Assembly (NCBI RefSeq): GCF_004353915.1
Contig: NZ_SMRP01000023.1
Span: forward strand, 65,281-129,280
DNA from: Paraburkholderia silviterrae
GTDB lineage: Bacteria; Pseudomonadota; Gammaproteobacteria; Burkholderiales; Burkholderiaceae
DNA length: 64,000 nucleotides
Direction of reading: 5' to 3'
Position numbers and translations under genes: made by a program. Position 1 is the stretch's first letter. Each line of letters begins with the position of its first letter. This document shows, piece by piece, positions 26,898 to 34,899 of this stretch. The notes under the pieces are model-generated. The model saw nothing but the letters and a program-made list of their open reading frames with translations. It made no database searches and had not been told where the DNA came from.

Positions 26898-27430
26898 GGC
26901 TTCGAGAATAACCTAACGTTGGGTTTTTGGAGTGCCCTGCGGCCCCGCGGGACACACGGCCGTTTGCACTGGATCAAGCGCGGAGCAGATTCGAGCCGAT
27001 GCCCGAGCCCGTCGCCGAGAGGAAACAACATGAGCGAGCATAAGCGGCATGGCCTCGCGAGTAACCTCGGCCATCCGGCATAGGCGCAAGCGCAGCGGTT
27101 AGAACACGGAATGCACGATGTTCAGCTGGGTGTCATGCTTTCCAGGACATGGCTATTCGGAGTGGGCGGGCGACCAGTCATCTACTAGGTGGTAACGAAT
27201 GCGATGTTCCTCCGGACGAGATTCAGTATCGACATATCACCCGCTAGAGCAAACACTGCGATACCCACCCCGGATTCTCCTTTAATAATTTGTTTTCCTA
27301 AGTCTTTGCATGACCCGCCAGCCCCTTGTAGCTACGACTATGGGATCACCAGACAAGACGCGGCCGGCTCACCGTCCTTCCTGCCTGGACCGCCGTTTTC
27401 CTCAGCGATTTCCAGCGGGCGGGCGAATCT
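26898..27430. other. Degraded intergenic stretch
   Basis: No convincing gene in 533 bp of lower GC. On the minus strand, 27102-27137 encodes HDTQLNIVHSVF then a stop (27099-27101), resembling an outer-membrane barrel terminus, but the frame is closed upstream. At 27185-27268 a 27-residue GTG-start frame (VGIAVFALAGDMSI...) follows AAAGGAG. Both may be remnants or chance. Confidence 0.35.
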
Positions 27431-27889
27431 CTACCCCACGATTTTTAACGCCCCCGCCTGATGAACTCGGGTGCTGTCGACCGAACCGATCTCCTTATGC
27501 ATGTACAGCGCCACTTCGTTCGCACCGCAGTGTGCTATACCGCACAGACACGCGATACTGGCCAGGTTAGACGCAAACGGATTCGTACCCGACGAACCAG
27601 CTAGACGCGCCGTCAAGCTCGACGCGTTCTGCTCGTGCTCAGCGTGCGGAATCAGGATGCGGCCGAGCGCACAGACGAGCACGTCTTTGGCCTTGTATTC
27701 TTCGCGCGGGTTCGAAAACATCATGCGCATGAAGTTCGCGCTATATGACAGATCGTTCTGCGGATACACAAACGGCTGGCTGATGCTGTACTTGTGCGCC
27801 ATGGCGACTACCGTCGGCAGCTTTACTGGCAAGTGGGTCGCCGACACTTCGCGGTAGCACGGATCCTGGAATTTGGAGCGCGTCTGCAC
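27431..27889 (-). pseudogene. Citrate synthase fragment
   Basis: The central part of this frame matches the middle of GltA-type citrate synthase: KLPTVVAMAHKYSI, QPFVYPQNDLSY, NFMRMMFSNP, LIPHAEHEQNAS, TARLAGSSG and HCGANEVALYM. The histidine in AEHEQNAS is the active-site histidine of the family. The reading breaks after EIGSVD: the expected PEFIRR is present in another frame near 27470, and nothing recognisable follows. The N-terminal third and the C-terminus, including GHRVY, are absent. It is a decayed fragment with no plausible function, marking an old rearrangement beside the Fap-like cluster. Confidence 0.85.
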
Positions 27890-28137
27890 TAGTCTTTATG
27901 GGTCCGTCTTTGCAATGACTAGCGGAGTTGCAACCCTGGTCCTGATGGCAAAACACGGCGACGGTAGCGATGCTTTCGCGCGCAAGGTCGAGCGCTCATC
28001 GACGTCGCCCCACGGCGGCATGTCTTCAGGGTTCCCGTCCGTGCCCAGCGCCCGCGGCATACGTTGGTTCGTCGCCAGTGCCTGTCTGTTGTCGAAGTGT
28101 ATCGAAGTAGAACTGCAAGCCTGACATGGAGAAACCC

Positions 28138-29598
28138 ATGAAGTGCGTGCCATTTCGACAAATAAGCGCCATCGGTTACGCGGCACTGCTAGCATTTAGC
28201 GTCGAAACGCATGCGCAGTCGCTCGAAACGCAGGCTGTGCAGGCTGACCAGGCGAACATCAAGGAACTACGCAACGAAGTCGATCAGCGCATCAAGGAGC
28301 TCGAAGCCCTCAAGCGCAAACTCTCTGACGAAGAGGCGAATTTTCAGCGGCTCAGCCGTTCACTGGATTCAAGGCAACTCGAAAGTAAGCGCGCCACCGG
28401 TGGCACGGATGTCAATGGACTGCCAGTGGGAACCCCGGCAACGGGTGGCGCGACCGCCGCGGCGCAGGCAGTCCAGGCCGACCAGGCCACGCAGGCGGCC
28501 GCACCCTCGAACGCGCAACCCGGTGCCACCGCACAGAGCGACCAGAACGCCGGCTCCAATGCCGGCAACGCGGCCCAAGGCACACAGGCCCAGGCAGCCA
28601 CACCGGCCCAACCGGTCGGCCAGGCACCCGTCGCGGACACACACCCGCCAGCCGTCGCCCCGATCTTCGATCAGCCCGGCGTGCTTACGCCACGCCATAC
28701 GTTTGTCGTCGAGCCGTACTTCCAGTTCAGCTATGCGTCGGAAAACCAGGTCTCACTCGTTGGGTACACGATCATTCCGGCGCTGCTGATCGGGCTCATC
28801 AATGTGAACGAGGTGAAAACGACCACGCTGACTGGAGGCCTCGCGTTCCGCTACGGGATCACGAACCGGATGGAGTTCGAGGTCCGTGTGCCATACGTGT
28901 ACCAGACCAACGATGTCGTCGCGCGCGAGCCCTTCGTTGGCACGGCCGCGAACACCACCATCAGCAGCAGCGGCCACGACATCGGCGACGTCGAAATGAC
29001 GTTGCGCTATCAGTTCAATCAAGGCGGTCCGGACAAGTTCTACTACATAGGCTGGCTGCGCTTGAAGACCGCGACGGGCAAGAGCCCGTTCGACGTCGTG
29101 ACCGACTGCGTGGTGTCCTGTGTTGCAAGCACGACCGCCAACACGGGCCTGCCGCTGCAGCAACCGACAGGCTCAGGTTTTCTCGCGATCCAGCCAGGCC
29201 TCACGTGGCTGTTCCCTTCCGACCCGGTCGTGTTCTTCGGCAACTTCAGCTACCTGCACAGCTTCGGCAAGGACGAAAGTCTCACGCTGCTCAATGGACA
29301 GACCGAGTTTCTCGGCAACATTCAGCCCGGCGATATCTGGGGATTCAATATCGGCATGGGCCTCTCGTTGAACGAGAAGGCGTCGGTCAGTATCGGCTAT
29401 GACCAAAGCATCGTGTTGCCGACCTCGCAGAATGGGCAAACGGTACCAGGCTCGGTGCGCGTCATCCTCGGCACGCTGCTGATCGGCTATTCGTACCGGA
29501 TAACGCCGAAGACCACGCTCAACTTTTCGATCGGCGCCGGCCTCACGCGCGACACGCCGGACCTGACGCTCACGCTGCGTGTACCGATGTCGTTCTGA
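28138..29598 (+). CDS. FapF-like outer-membrane pore
   Basis: A 486-residue exported protein with a Sec signal at 1-27 (cleavage after THAQ), then a coiled coil at about 28-85 (QADQANIKELRNEVDQRIKE), an Ala/Gln/Thr-rich linker at 86-175, and a beta-barrel from QPGVLTPRHTFVVEPYFQF to the terminal Phe of LTLRVPMSF. Signal, trimerising coiled coil, linker and barrel are the layout of FapF, the pore that secretes Fap amyloid subunits in Pseudomonas. GGAG lies six bases before ATG 28138, favouring it over ATG 28126. It is convergent with the minus-strand exported-protein genes. The 248 bp upstream show no clear promoter. Confidence 0.75.
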   Translation: MKCVPFRQISAIGYAALLAFSVETHAQSLETQAVQADQANIKELRNEVDQRIKELEALKRKLSDEEANFQRLSRSLDSRQLESKRATGGTDVNGLPVGTPATGGATAAAQAVQADQATQAAAPSNAQPGATAQSDQNAGSNAGNAAQGTQAQAATPAQPVGQAPVADTHPPAVAPIFDQPGVLTPRHTFVVEPYFQFSYASENQVSLVGYTIIPALLIGLINVNEVKTTTLTGGLAFRYGITNRMEFEVRVPYVYQTNDVVAREPFVGTAANTTISSSGHDIGDVEMTLRYQFNQGGPDKFYYIGWLRLKTATGKSPFDVVTDCVVSCVASTTANTGLPLQQPTGSGFLAIQPGLTWLFPSDPVVFFGNFSYLHSFGKDESLTLLNGQTEFLGNIQPGDIWGFNIGMGLSLNEKASVSIGYDQSIVLPTSQNGQTVPGSVRVILGTLLIGYSYRITPKTTLNFSIGAGLTRDTPDLTLTLRVPMSF

Positions 29599-29651
29599 TC
29601 CGCTCCTAAGCCCCAAGCCAACAACGCCCCCGCAACAATGCGTTAGCGCTT

Positions 29652-30290
29652 CTAGCGAGGGCGCACCGCGCCGGTGAGCGCGCTGTTCAACGTCGAAAGG
29701 AAGTTCATCGCCTTGAACGCGCCAAGCGAGTTCACGCTCGTATTGATCGTCGTAAGCGCCTGGATCTGCTGGCCGCTCAACGTGTTCTGGATCACCGCGC
29801 CAGTCACGCCTGGCAGCGCCGACGGTTGCACAGAGTTGTTCGGCCCGACCTGGATCAGCGCTCCGGTATTCGCTCCCGCGAGCAGCTGCGCCTGCTGGGC
29901 TGTCATAGTGGCGATATTCGGAATGTTGAAGCTCGTCTGCGCGACAAGATTGCCGTTCACGAACGCGGCACGCGAGATGCCGAACGACACCATCAGACCG
30001 GACGGCAAATCGAACCCGCCGCGCATGTCGTCCAGCCGGCTCTCGCTAACCGCCACGAGATCGGCGGACGCCCACGCCGGGTCGGCATCGTCCGTCCGTG
30101 ATTCACACGCAGGCTTCGCATCGCCAGTCTCGAGAACGCGCGGTGCGGCTTGCGGCGCGCTTTGCATCGTACTGACCGGCCCGGTCGCGATCGCCGGCGA
30201 ATCGCTTATGGCCGCGCCTGCTTCGAACGAGAACATGCTGCCACATACCACTGTGACAATGCCGGCAAGCTTCGGGTGTGCGGGTTTCAT
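29652..30290 (-). CDS. Exported protein with LDDMRGG motif
   Basis: A 212-residue exported protein with a signal at 1-27 (EAGA). A central VSESRLDDMRGG (81-92) is followed by FDLPSGLMVSFGI and a Gln/Asn/Thr-rich C-terminal half containing GAVIQNTLSGQQIQ near 164. Residues at -1/-2 (Gly), -4 (Met), -7 (Leu) and -12 (Val) from the RGG end match the double-glycine leader consensus recognised by C39 peptidases. It is the last gene of a tight trio, 8 bp after the C39 gene. Position and character recall FapE, but I cannot confirm homology. Confidence 0.7.
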   Translation of the reverse strand: MKPAHPKLAGIVTVVCGSMFSFEAGAAISDSPAIATGPVSTMQSAPQAAPRVLETGDAKPACESRTDDADPAWASADLVAVSESRLDDMRGGFDLPSGLMVSFGISRAAFVNGNLVAQTSFNIPNIATMTAQQAQLLAGANTGALIQVGPNNSVQPSALPGVTGAVIQNTLSGQQIQALTTINTSVNSLGAFKAMNFLSTLNSALTGAVRPR

Positions 30291-30298
30291 CGCTGCCC

Positions 30299-30991
30299 TC
30301 AGAATTCACCTGGACCGAGTTTCGGTACGACCACGTTGAACAGACCTTCGCGCGGAATGCCGGTATAAAGCGGCGCATCCGGCGCGACGTGCCAGTCACG
30401 TGGATCGTTGAACCTCGCCTTTTCATGCCTGTTGTGGATGACGAACACGACATGGTCCTGCCACTTTTCCTCAAAGCTCTCCTGTGACAGCGCCCGCGTG
30501 CCGGTGGCCGGATCGCCGATCAGCACGCGTCCGTTGCGCACACCCTTGACGACCACGAAATGGTGGTACCCGTGGTCGACGATCAGCACGATCGCGGGCG
30601 TGCTTGTCTGGTTGAGCTTTTCGAGCGGCACTTCATAACCGTCGGCCTCAAAGCCGAGCGACATCAGGAAGCTGCGGATATCGAGCAGCGAGAATCCTTC
30701 CCGACGAATCTTGTTCTGATCGCCGTGCTGGAACATCTGAACGAACGCCTGCTGCTCGCTCACCGGATAATCGTATTGATACGTCAGCAGCGTTGCCACT
30801 GCCGCTGAACCGCAGCTGAAATCGTATTGCTGCCTGATGGTCCACTTGAAGCGGGCCTCCTTCAGGCTCGTCACATGCAGCGAGTAATACCCACCCTCCG
30901 GATCGGTGACGTCGATAGGGTCGGCGTGCGCCGCCGCGAGACAGAACTCGCACGCGAGCGCGAATGCGAGGTACGCTGCGATGCGCTTCAT
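30299..30991 (-). CDS. Sec-exported C39-family cysteine peptidase (FapD-like)
   Basis: A 230-residue protein with a signal peptide at 1-23 (AHA), then a papain-like C39 domain. The oxyanion Gln and catalytic Cys are in RQQYDFSCGSAAVATLL (Cys60), His144 is in YHHFVVVKG, and Asp160 is in LIGDPATG. It has no ABC-transporter domain, unlike bacteriocin exporters, and is periplasmic. FapD of the Fap system is the same type of stand-alone C39 protein. It lies 3 bp after the 149-aa gene and 8 bp before the 212-aa gene, both of which carry candidate double-glycine sites. Confidence 0.85.
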   Translation of the reverse strand: MKRIAAYLAFALACEFCLAAAHADPIDVTDPEGGYYSLHVTSLKEARFKWTIRQQYDFSCGSAAVATLLTYQYDYPVSEQQAFVQMFQHGDQNKIRREGFSLLDIRSFLMSLGFEADGYEVPLEKLNQTSTPAIVLIVDHGYHHFVVVKGVRNGRVLIGDPATGTRALSQESFEEKWQDHVVFVIHNRHEKARFNDPRDWHVAPDAPLYTGIPREGLFNVVVPKLGPGEF

Positions 30992-30994
30992 TGC

Positions 30995-31444
30995 TCAGTT
31001 CCCGAAACGCACGTTCAACACCGTCGCGTTCTGGATCAGTACGTTCGCACCCGTATTCTGGATGACGGTCGGCAAGCCGCTCGAACTCGCGAACGACCCG
31101 TCGCTGATCGTGTTCGAGCCGGTCGCCACCTTGTTGGCGACGTTATCCGAAAGCGTACCGTTCAAATAGTTCTGACCAATCAGCGCATCGCCACCGCGAT
31201 ATTCGTCCAGCTGATCAGTCGTCATCGCCACGCCAAAGCCCGGCTGCTGGGCGTCCGGAGATACGGCAGCCGACGTTGCAGGCGTCACGGATTCGGGGCC
31301 AGCCGCTGGCACAACCACGTCGGTCGCAGCGGCTTGCACAGGTTGTGGCGGTGATTGCGCATCGTCCGCCGCGTATGCGGCCAAACCGTGCATGGCAATC
31401 ACGACTGGAATGACGAGCAGCGAAACTCTCGTTTGCACTTGCAT
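30995..31444 (-). CDS. Small exported protein with LDEYRGG motif
   Basis: A 149-residue exported protein: signal at 1-26 (AAYA), Pro/Ala-rich spacer, MTTDQLDEYRGG at 74-85, then an Asn/Thr/Ser-rich end with PTVIQNTGANVLIQNATVL at 125-143. The RGG site fits the double-glycine leader pattern (Met -12, Leu -7, Tyr -4, Gly -2/-1). Its C-terminus aligns with the ends of the two glycine-rich proteins (QN-S/T-G, then L-V/I-Q). It is the first gene of the trio, with AGGAGAGG before its ATG. A nucleator or accessory subunit role is inference. Confidence 0.75.
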   Translation of the reverse strand: MQVQTRVSLLVIPVVIAMHGLAAYAADDAQSPPQPVQAAATDVVVPAAGPESVTPATSAAVSPDAQQPGFGVAMTTDQLDEYRGGDALIGQNYLNGTLSDNVANKVATGSNTISDGSFASSSGLPTVIQNTGANVLIQNATVLNVRFGN

Positions 31445-31565
31445 GGACCTCTCCTTGGCCTATGTGCAGCCAGCGTCGACCGCACACGATCCAGATGTCT
31501 GAGACCCAGCCTCGCGGATTGCCGGCAATGCACCGGTCACGTCATTCACGCGAGCGTTGGGAAAT

Positions 31566-31599
31566 TGCCGTGGAGCGCCTTGCTGCGCGCCCCACGGCA
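31566..31599 (-). terminator. Hairpin between glycine-rich genes and C39 trio
   Basis: tgccgtgg pairs exactly with ccacggca, with an inner gcgc/gcgc. It lies in the 193-bp gap on the minus-strand transcript and has no strong U-tract. It may attenuate read-through so that the two subunit genes are expressed above the processing genes. Confidence 0.5.
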
Positions 31600-31637
31600 C
31601 CTACCCCCCGGTATTCATGCTTGAACCATGCTGTCGT

Positions 31638-32870
31638 TCAATGCCCGACAGTCAAATTCGCCTGCACGGTAACGGCCTGCTGCACCAGCGATGCCATGCC
31701 ACTGTTCTGGCTCATGACAGAGATGCCGGCTGCCGATTGCGCTGCGGCGGTCATCGAGTTGCTCATGTCGAACGTGCCAGCATCGACGGAGTTGGAGCCA
31801 CCTGCAGCTCCAGCACCACCGGCGCCACCGTTTCCGACACCGCCGATACCGACAGCACCCGCTGCGCCCGCGACTCCCGCTGCCCCGGCCGCACCGGCGC
31901 CTCCGGTTGCGCTGCCATTAGTGGCAAGCGCAGTCGAACTGCCGTTGCTGCCGCTGCCGCCGGTGCCCGTGCCGCCAGCACCGCCTGCACCCGCCGTTGC
32001 GGTCGCAGCACCGCCATTACCGCCGGTACCGCTGCCCGCTCCGCCTGTTGCAGTGTTCACGCCAGTTGTGGCCGCACCGCCCACGGAGGCGGCTGTACCG
32101 CCCGTGCCAGTGCCGGAACCGCCAGCACCGCCCGAGCCGCCCGCGCCGCCGGCCGATATTGCGACAGCGGTCGAGTTATGGTTCGACGTAGCACCACCAC
32201 CGCTACCGCCGGTACCACCCGAGCCGCCATGGCCACCGTTCGCCTGGGCGTTCCCGCCTGCGCTTGCCGAGAAGCCGCCCAACGCGACAGCTGCGGCTCC
32301 TGCGCCACCGCCACGTCCAGAGCCATTACCGCCCTGGGTGCCGCCAGCACTTGCGTAGCCGCCAGCGGCACCGTTGCCGCCATTGCCATCACCGGCCGTC
32401 GCACTGCCATTTTTGGCACTACCGACCGTGGCGCTGCCGTTCATCGCGGTACCGCCCTTGCCGCCGCCGCCGCTAGCACCCGTGTTGCCGGCATTGCCGC
32501 CTACACCCGCGCCGGCGTACCCAGTGCCACCCTTGCCGCCATTGCCGCCGGCGGCACTGCCCCAGTTACCCGCCTGGTTGCCGATGCTCGTGACTCCCAG
32601 GTTTGTCACCGAGCCATCGAGCCTGCTCAGCGCCACGGACTTCGTGTTGTTGAAGGAGTCCTGCTTCACATTGGCGTACGACGCCACCTCGTTGGCGTTG
32701 TCACCGGTCGTTGAGGCCTGGTTGGCGCTTGCGGTACTGCTCAGCGTGTTCGCGCCGGACGACGATTGCTGATTGCAGGACTGGGAGTTGTCGCTGCAGG
32801 GGTTCGCCATCGCGTATCCGCTAACCCCAAGAGCCAACAGCGCGGCCGTCGCCATCAGAGTTCTTCGCAT
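31638..32870 (-). CDS. Glycine-rich exported protein B (410 aa)
   Basis: A signal peptide (MRRTLMATAALLALGVSGYA, ending AMA) precedes a mature start NPCSDNSQSC with Cys25/Cys32, then a Ser/Asn/Thr/Ala-rich segment with VALSRLDGSVTN and IGNQAGNWGSAAGG. About 280 residues of Gly/Ala/Ser/Asn-rich repeats (GGxGG, NGSATAG) follow, and the end is QSAAGISVMSQNSGMASLVQ plus VTVQANLTVGH. AGGAGG precedes ATG 32870. It is the same length as protein A, with matching ends and a diverged glycine-rich core. Probably a secreted structural subunit; this is inference. Confidence 0.85.
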   Translation of the reverse strand: MRRTLMATAALLALGVSGYAMANPCSDNSQSCNQQSSSGANTLSSTASANQASTTGDNANEVASYANVKQDSFNNTKSVALSRLDGSVTNLGVTSIGNQAGNWGSAAGGNGGKGGTGYAGAGVGGNAGNTGASGGGGKGGTAMNGSATVGSAKNGSATAGDGNGGNGAAGGYASAGGTQGGNGSGRGGGAGAAAVALGGFSASAGGNAQANGGHGGSGGTGGSGGGATSNHNSTAVAISAGGAGGSGGAGGSGTGTGGTAASVGGAATTGVNTATGGAGSGTGGNGGAATATAGAGGAGGTGTGGSGSNGSSTALATNGSATGGAGAAGAAGVAGAAGAVGIGGVGNGGAGGAGAAGGSNSVDAGTFDMSNSMTAAAQSAAGISVMSQNSGMASLVQQAVTVQANLTVGH

Positions 32871-32886
32871 GAGAGCCTCCTGCTGG

Positions 32887-34119
32887 CTAGTGGCCAACGG
32901 TCAGGTTCGCCTGCACAGTAACGGCTTGCTGCACAAGTGATGCCATGCCGCTGTTCTGGCTCATGACCACGATGCCTGCTGCGGACTGGGCCGCACCCGT
33001 CATCGCATTGGCCATGTCGAACGTGCCTGCGTTGACGGTGTTGGCTCCACCGGCGCCGCCAGCACCGCCGGCCGCTCCGTTGCCTACGCCGCCAGTGCCT
33101 ACACCGCCAGTACCGCCCGCACCGCCTGCCGCACCGAGCGCGCCACTGCCCGCGGTTGCGCTGCCGTTGCTCGCCACGGTGGCTGCGCCGCCATTCGTCG
33201 CGCTACCGCCTGTGCCTGCGGCGCCTGCACCGCCAGCACCCGCCGTAGCCGTCGCTGCGCCTCCTGCACCGCCGCCGCCCGTGCCCGCGCCGCCCGTTGC
33301 CGTGCTCGCGCCGGTCGTGCCTGCGCCGCCGGCACTGGCAACTGCGCCACCCGTGCCACCGCCTGCACCACCTGCTGCGCCAGCGCCACCCGCGCCGCCA
33401 GGCGACGTCGAAGTCGCGACCGACGTATGGTTCGCACTAGCGCCACCGCCGTTACCGCCGGCTCCGCCGCCACCACCACCGCCACCGTTGCCGCCAACGC
33501 CGCCGCCATGGCCAACAGAGAAGCCGCCAGCCGCGAGGCTGCCCGCTCCGGCCGAACCGCCATGGCCGCTGCCATCACCGCCTTGCGTACCGCCGGCGTG
33601 CGCGCTGCCGCCCTTCGCGCCGCTTCCCGCATTGCCGTCGCCGGCAGTTGCGCTGCCGTTATGGGCGTTACCGGACGTAGCGCCGCCATTGTTCGCGCTG
33701 CCGCCGCTGCCGCCACTGCCGCCTGCACCGCCGTTGCCACCGTTGCCGCCGTAGCCGTCACCGCCGTAGCCCTTACCACCCTTGCCACCGGCGCCACCCG
33801 CGGCGCTGCCCCAGTTACCGGCCTGGTTGCCAATGCCGTAGACACTGACACCCGTGACCTCGCCGTCGAGCTTGCTCAATGCGACAACCTTCGTACTGTT
33901 GTTGCTGTCCTGCCAAACCGATGCGCCGGAAGCGATTTCGTTGGCGTTACTGCCACTGGTCGACGCTTGAGTAGACGATGCGCTGCTGCTCAGCGCGTTG
34001 TTGCCGGTTATGGACGACTGATCGCAGGAACTGTCGTTGGCACTGCATGGGTTTGCTGATGCGTAACCGCTAAAGCCTAAGGCGAGGACCGCAGCGGACG
34101 CGAGTATTGTCTTGCGCAT
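32887..34119 (-). CDS. Glycine-rich exported protein A (410 aa)
   Basis: A paralogue of protein B, 16 bp upstream of it and exactly the same length. Signal MRKTILASAAVLALGFSGYA, Cys25/Cys32 (NPCSANDSSC), VALSKLDGEVTG, the shared GIGNQAGNWGSAAGG, a glycine-rich core (GGNGGNGGAGGSGG, GGGGGGGGAGGNGG), and the end SGMASLVQQAVTVQANLTVG. AGGAGG precedes ATG 34119. The longer frame to 34200 has no signal and crosses the candidate sigma-54 promoter, so it is not used. It resembles an assembled fibre or matrix subunit and lacks RTX nonapeptides. Confidence 0.85.
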   Translation of the reverse strand: MRKTILASAAVLALGFSGYASANPCSANDSSCDQSSITGNNALSSSASSTQASTSGSNANEIASGASVWQDSNNSTKVVALSKLDGEVTGVSVYGIGNQAGNWGSAAGGAGGKGGKGYGGDGYGGNGGNGGAGGSGGSGGSANNGGATSGNAHNGSATAGDGNAGSGAKGGSAHAGGTQGGDGSGHGGSAGAGSLAAGGFSVGHGGGVGGNGGGGGGGGAGGNGGGASANHTSVATSTSPGGAGGAGAAGGAGGGTGGAVASAGGAGTTGASTATGGAGTGGGGAGGAATATAGAGGAGAAGTGGSATNGGAATVASNGSATAGSGALGAAGGAGGTGGVGTGGVGNGAAGGAGGAGGANTVNAGTFDMANAMTGAAQSAAGIVVMSQNSGMASLVQQAVTVQANLTVGH

Positions 34120-34183
34120 AGGAACCTCCTGTTGAGCCGAGGGGGAGCGGGTTAGCTGACTGCGCCAATCCGCCGCCTCGCGA

Positions 34184-34199
34184 TGCATAGGTGGTGCCA
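34184..34199 (-). promoter_or_regulatory. Candidate sigma-54 promoter of the glycine-rich genes
   Basis: Read on the minus strand, tggcaccacctatgca matches the -24/-12 consensus TGGCAC-N5-TTGCW with the GG and GC pairs at the correct spacing and one mismatch. Transcription would begin about 50 nt before the ATG at 34119. Confidence 0.6.
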
Positions 34200-34833
34200 T
34201 GCCACTAAGCTATTGAAACAAAAGGGAAATTTCCAATTGCCGCAAAGCAGCATTCTCTTATCAGGGTTTTTGCCTGGCCTTTATGTTTCTAAAGTGCAAC
34301 ACCAAAACCGGCATTGCGCCGGTTCCAGATCATCATCAGCCCGAAAAAATTCTTTAAATTCAGTTGGATACGCGATCTTTCCAAGACTGATTAGAGAATA
34401 AATAAACGTTTCATCTTTGATTCAATGAAATAAAGGACTCGGGCCCATTCATGCAGTGACAGCTTGAGCTTTTCGGGTTGAAAGCCTTGTCGGGCTTGAT
34501 TCCTGTTATTCCCGACCGATGCAGGCAAGGTCAAAAGAGAACGTCGGAAGCCAAGCCAGAACGTATCGTTTTCATCTCCTCGTTGCTTTAGCAACATCTC
34601 AATACGCGAGGACTACGTTTTTAATTACATGAAAAAAGCTATTTCATGAAGTATCTGTTTTGCACACACCTATTATGATGAACGCGTGACAGCCTTCTGT
34701 GTGACACCATACATTTCAGAACATTTCGCGGTTCGGCTTGTGCAACACCGGACACACAGGCCAGATTCAATCTTGACGGCAGAGCGGATGAGTCGATTAC
34801 AGATCCGCAAGTGACTGTTTGCGATCATCGACG
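34200..34833. promoter_or_regulatory. AT-rich upstream region, no gene
   Basis: About 630 bp with strikingly low GC upstream of the sigma-54-like promoter and downstream of the chemoreceptor gene. Open frames are short and unmatched. It is suited to binding an enhancer-type activator or H-NS-like silencers, but no specific site could be assigned. Confidence 0.5.
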
Positions 34834-34861
34834 CAAAAAAAAAGCGGCGCCGCAGCGCCGC
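34834..34861 (-). terminator. Rho-independent terminator of the chemoreceptor gene
   Basis: gcggcgc pairs with gcgccgc around cgca. The run of nine A on the plus strand gives a nine-U tract on the minus-strand transcript. Confidence 0.85.
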
Positions 34862-34899
34862 CCGGTTCCCGCCGTCGTCTCGCGGACTGCCGCGCAGAC

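Noticed and set aside
27873..28124. Small plus-strand gene upstream of the FapF-like gene
   Set aside because: The 83-residue frame has no family match or start signal and overlaps the decayed citrate synthase region.
30299..30991. Bacteriocin exporter or bacteriocin cluster
   Set aside because: The C39 protein has no ABC or membrane domain, has its own Sec signal, and no small bacteriocin precursor or immunity gene is present.
31462..33754. Pro/Ala-rich plus-strand frames over the glycine-rich genes
   Set aside because: They are the antisense of Gly/Ala codons; the minus-strand frames have signal peptides, AGGAGG sites and conserved ends.
31638..34119. Mycobacterial PE_PGRS proteins
   Set aside because: The glycine-rich look is similar, but there is no PE domain, a Sec signal is present and the gene context is proteobacterial.
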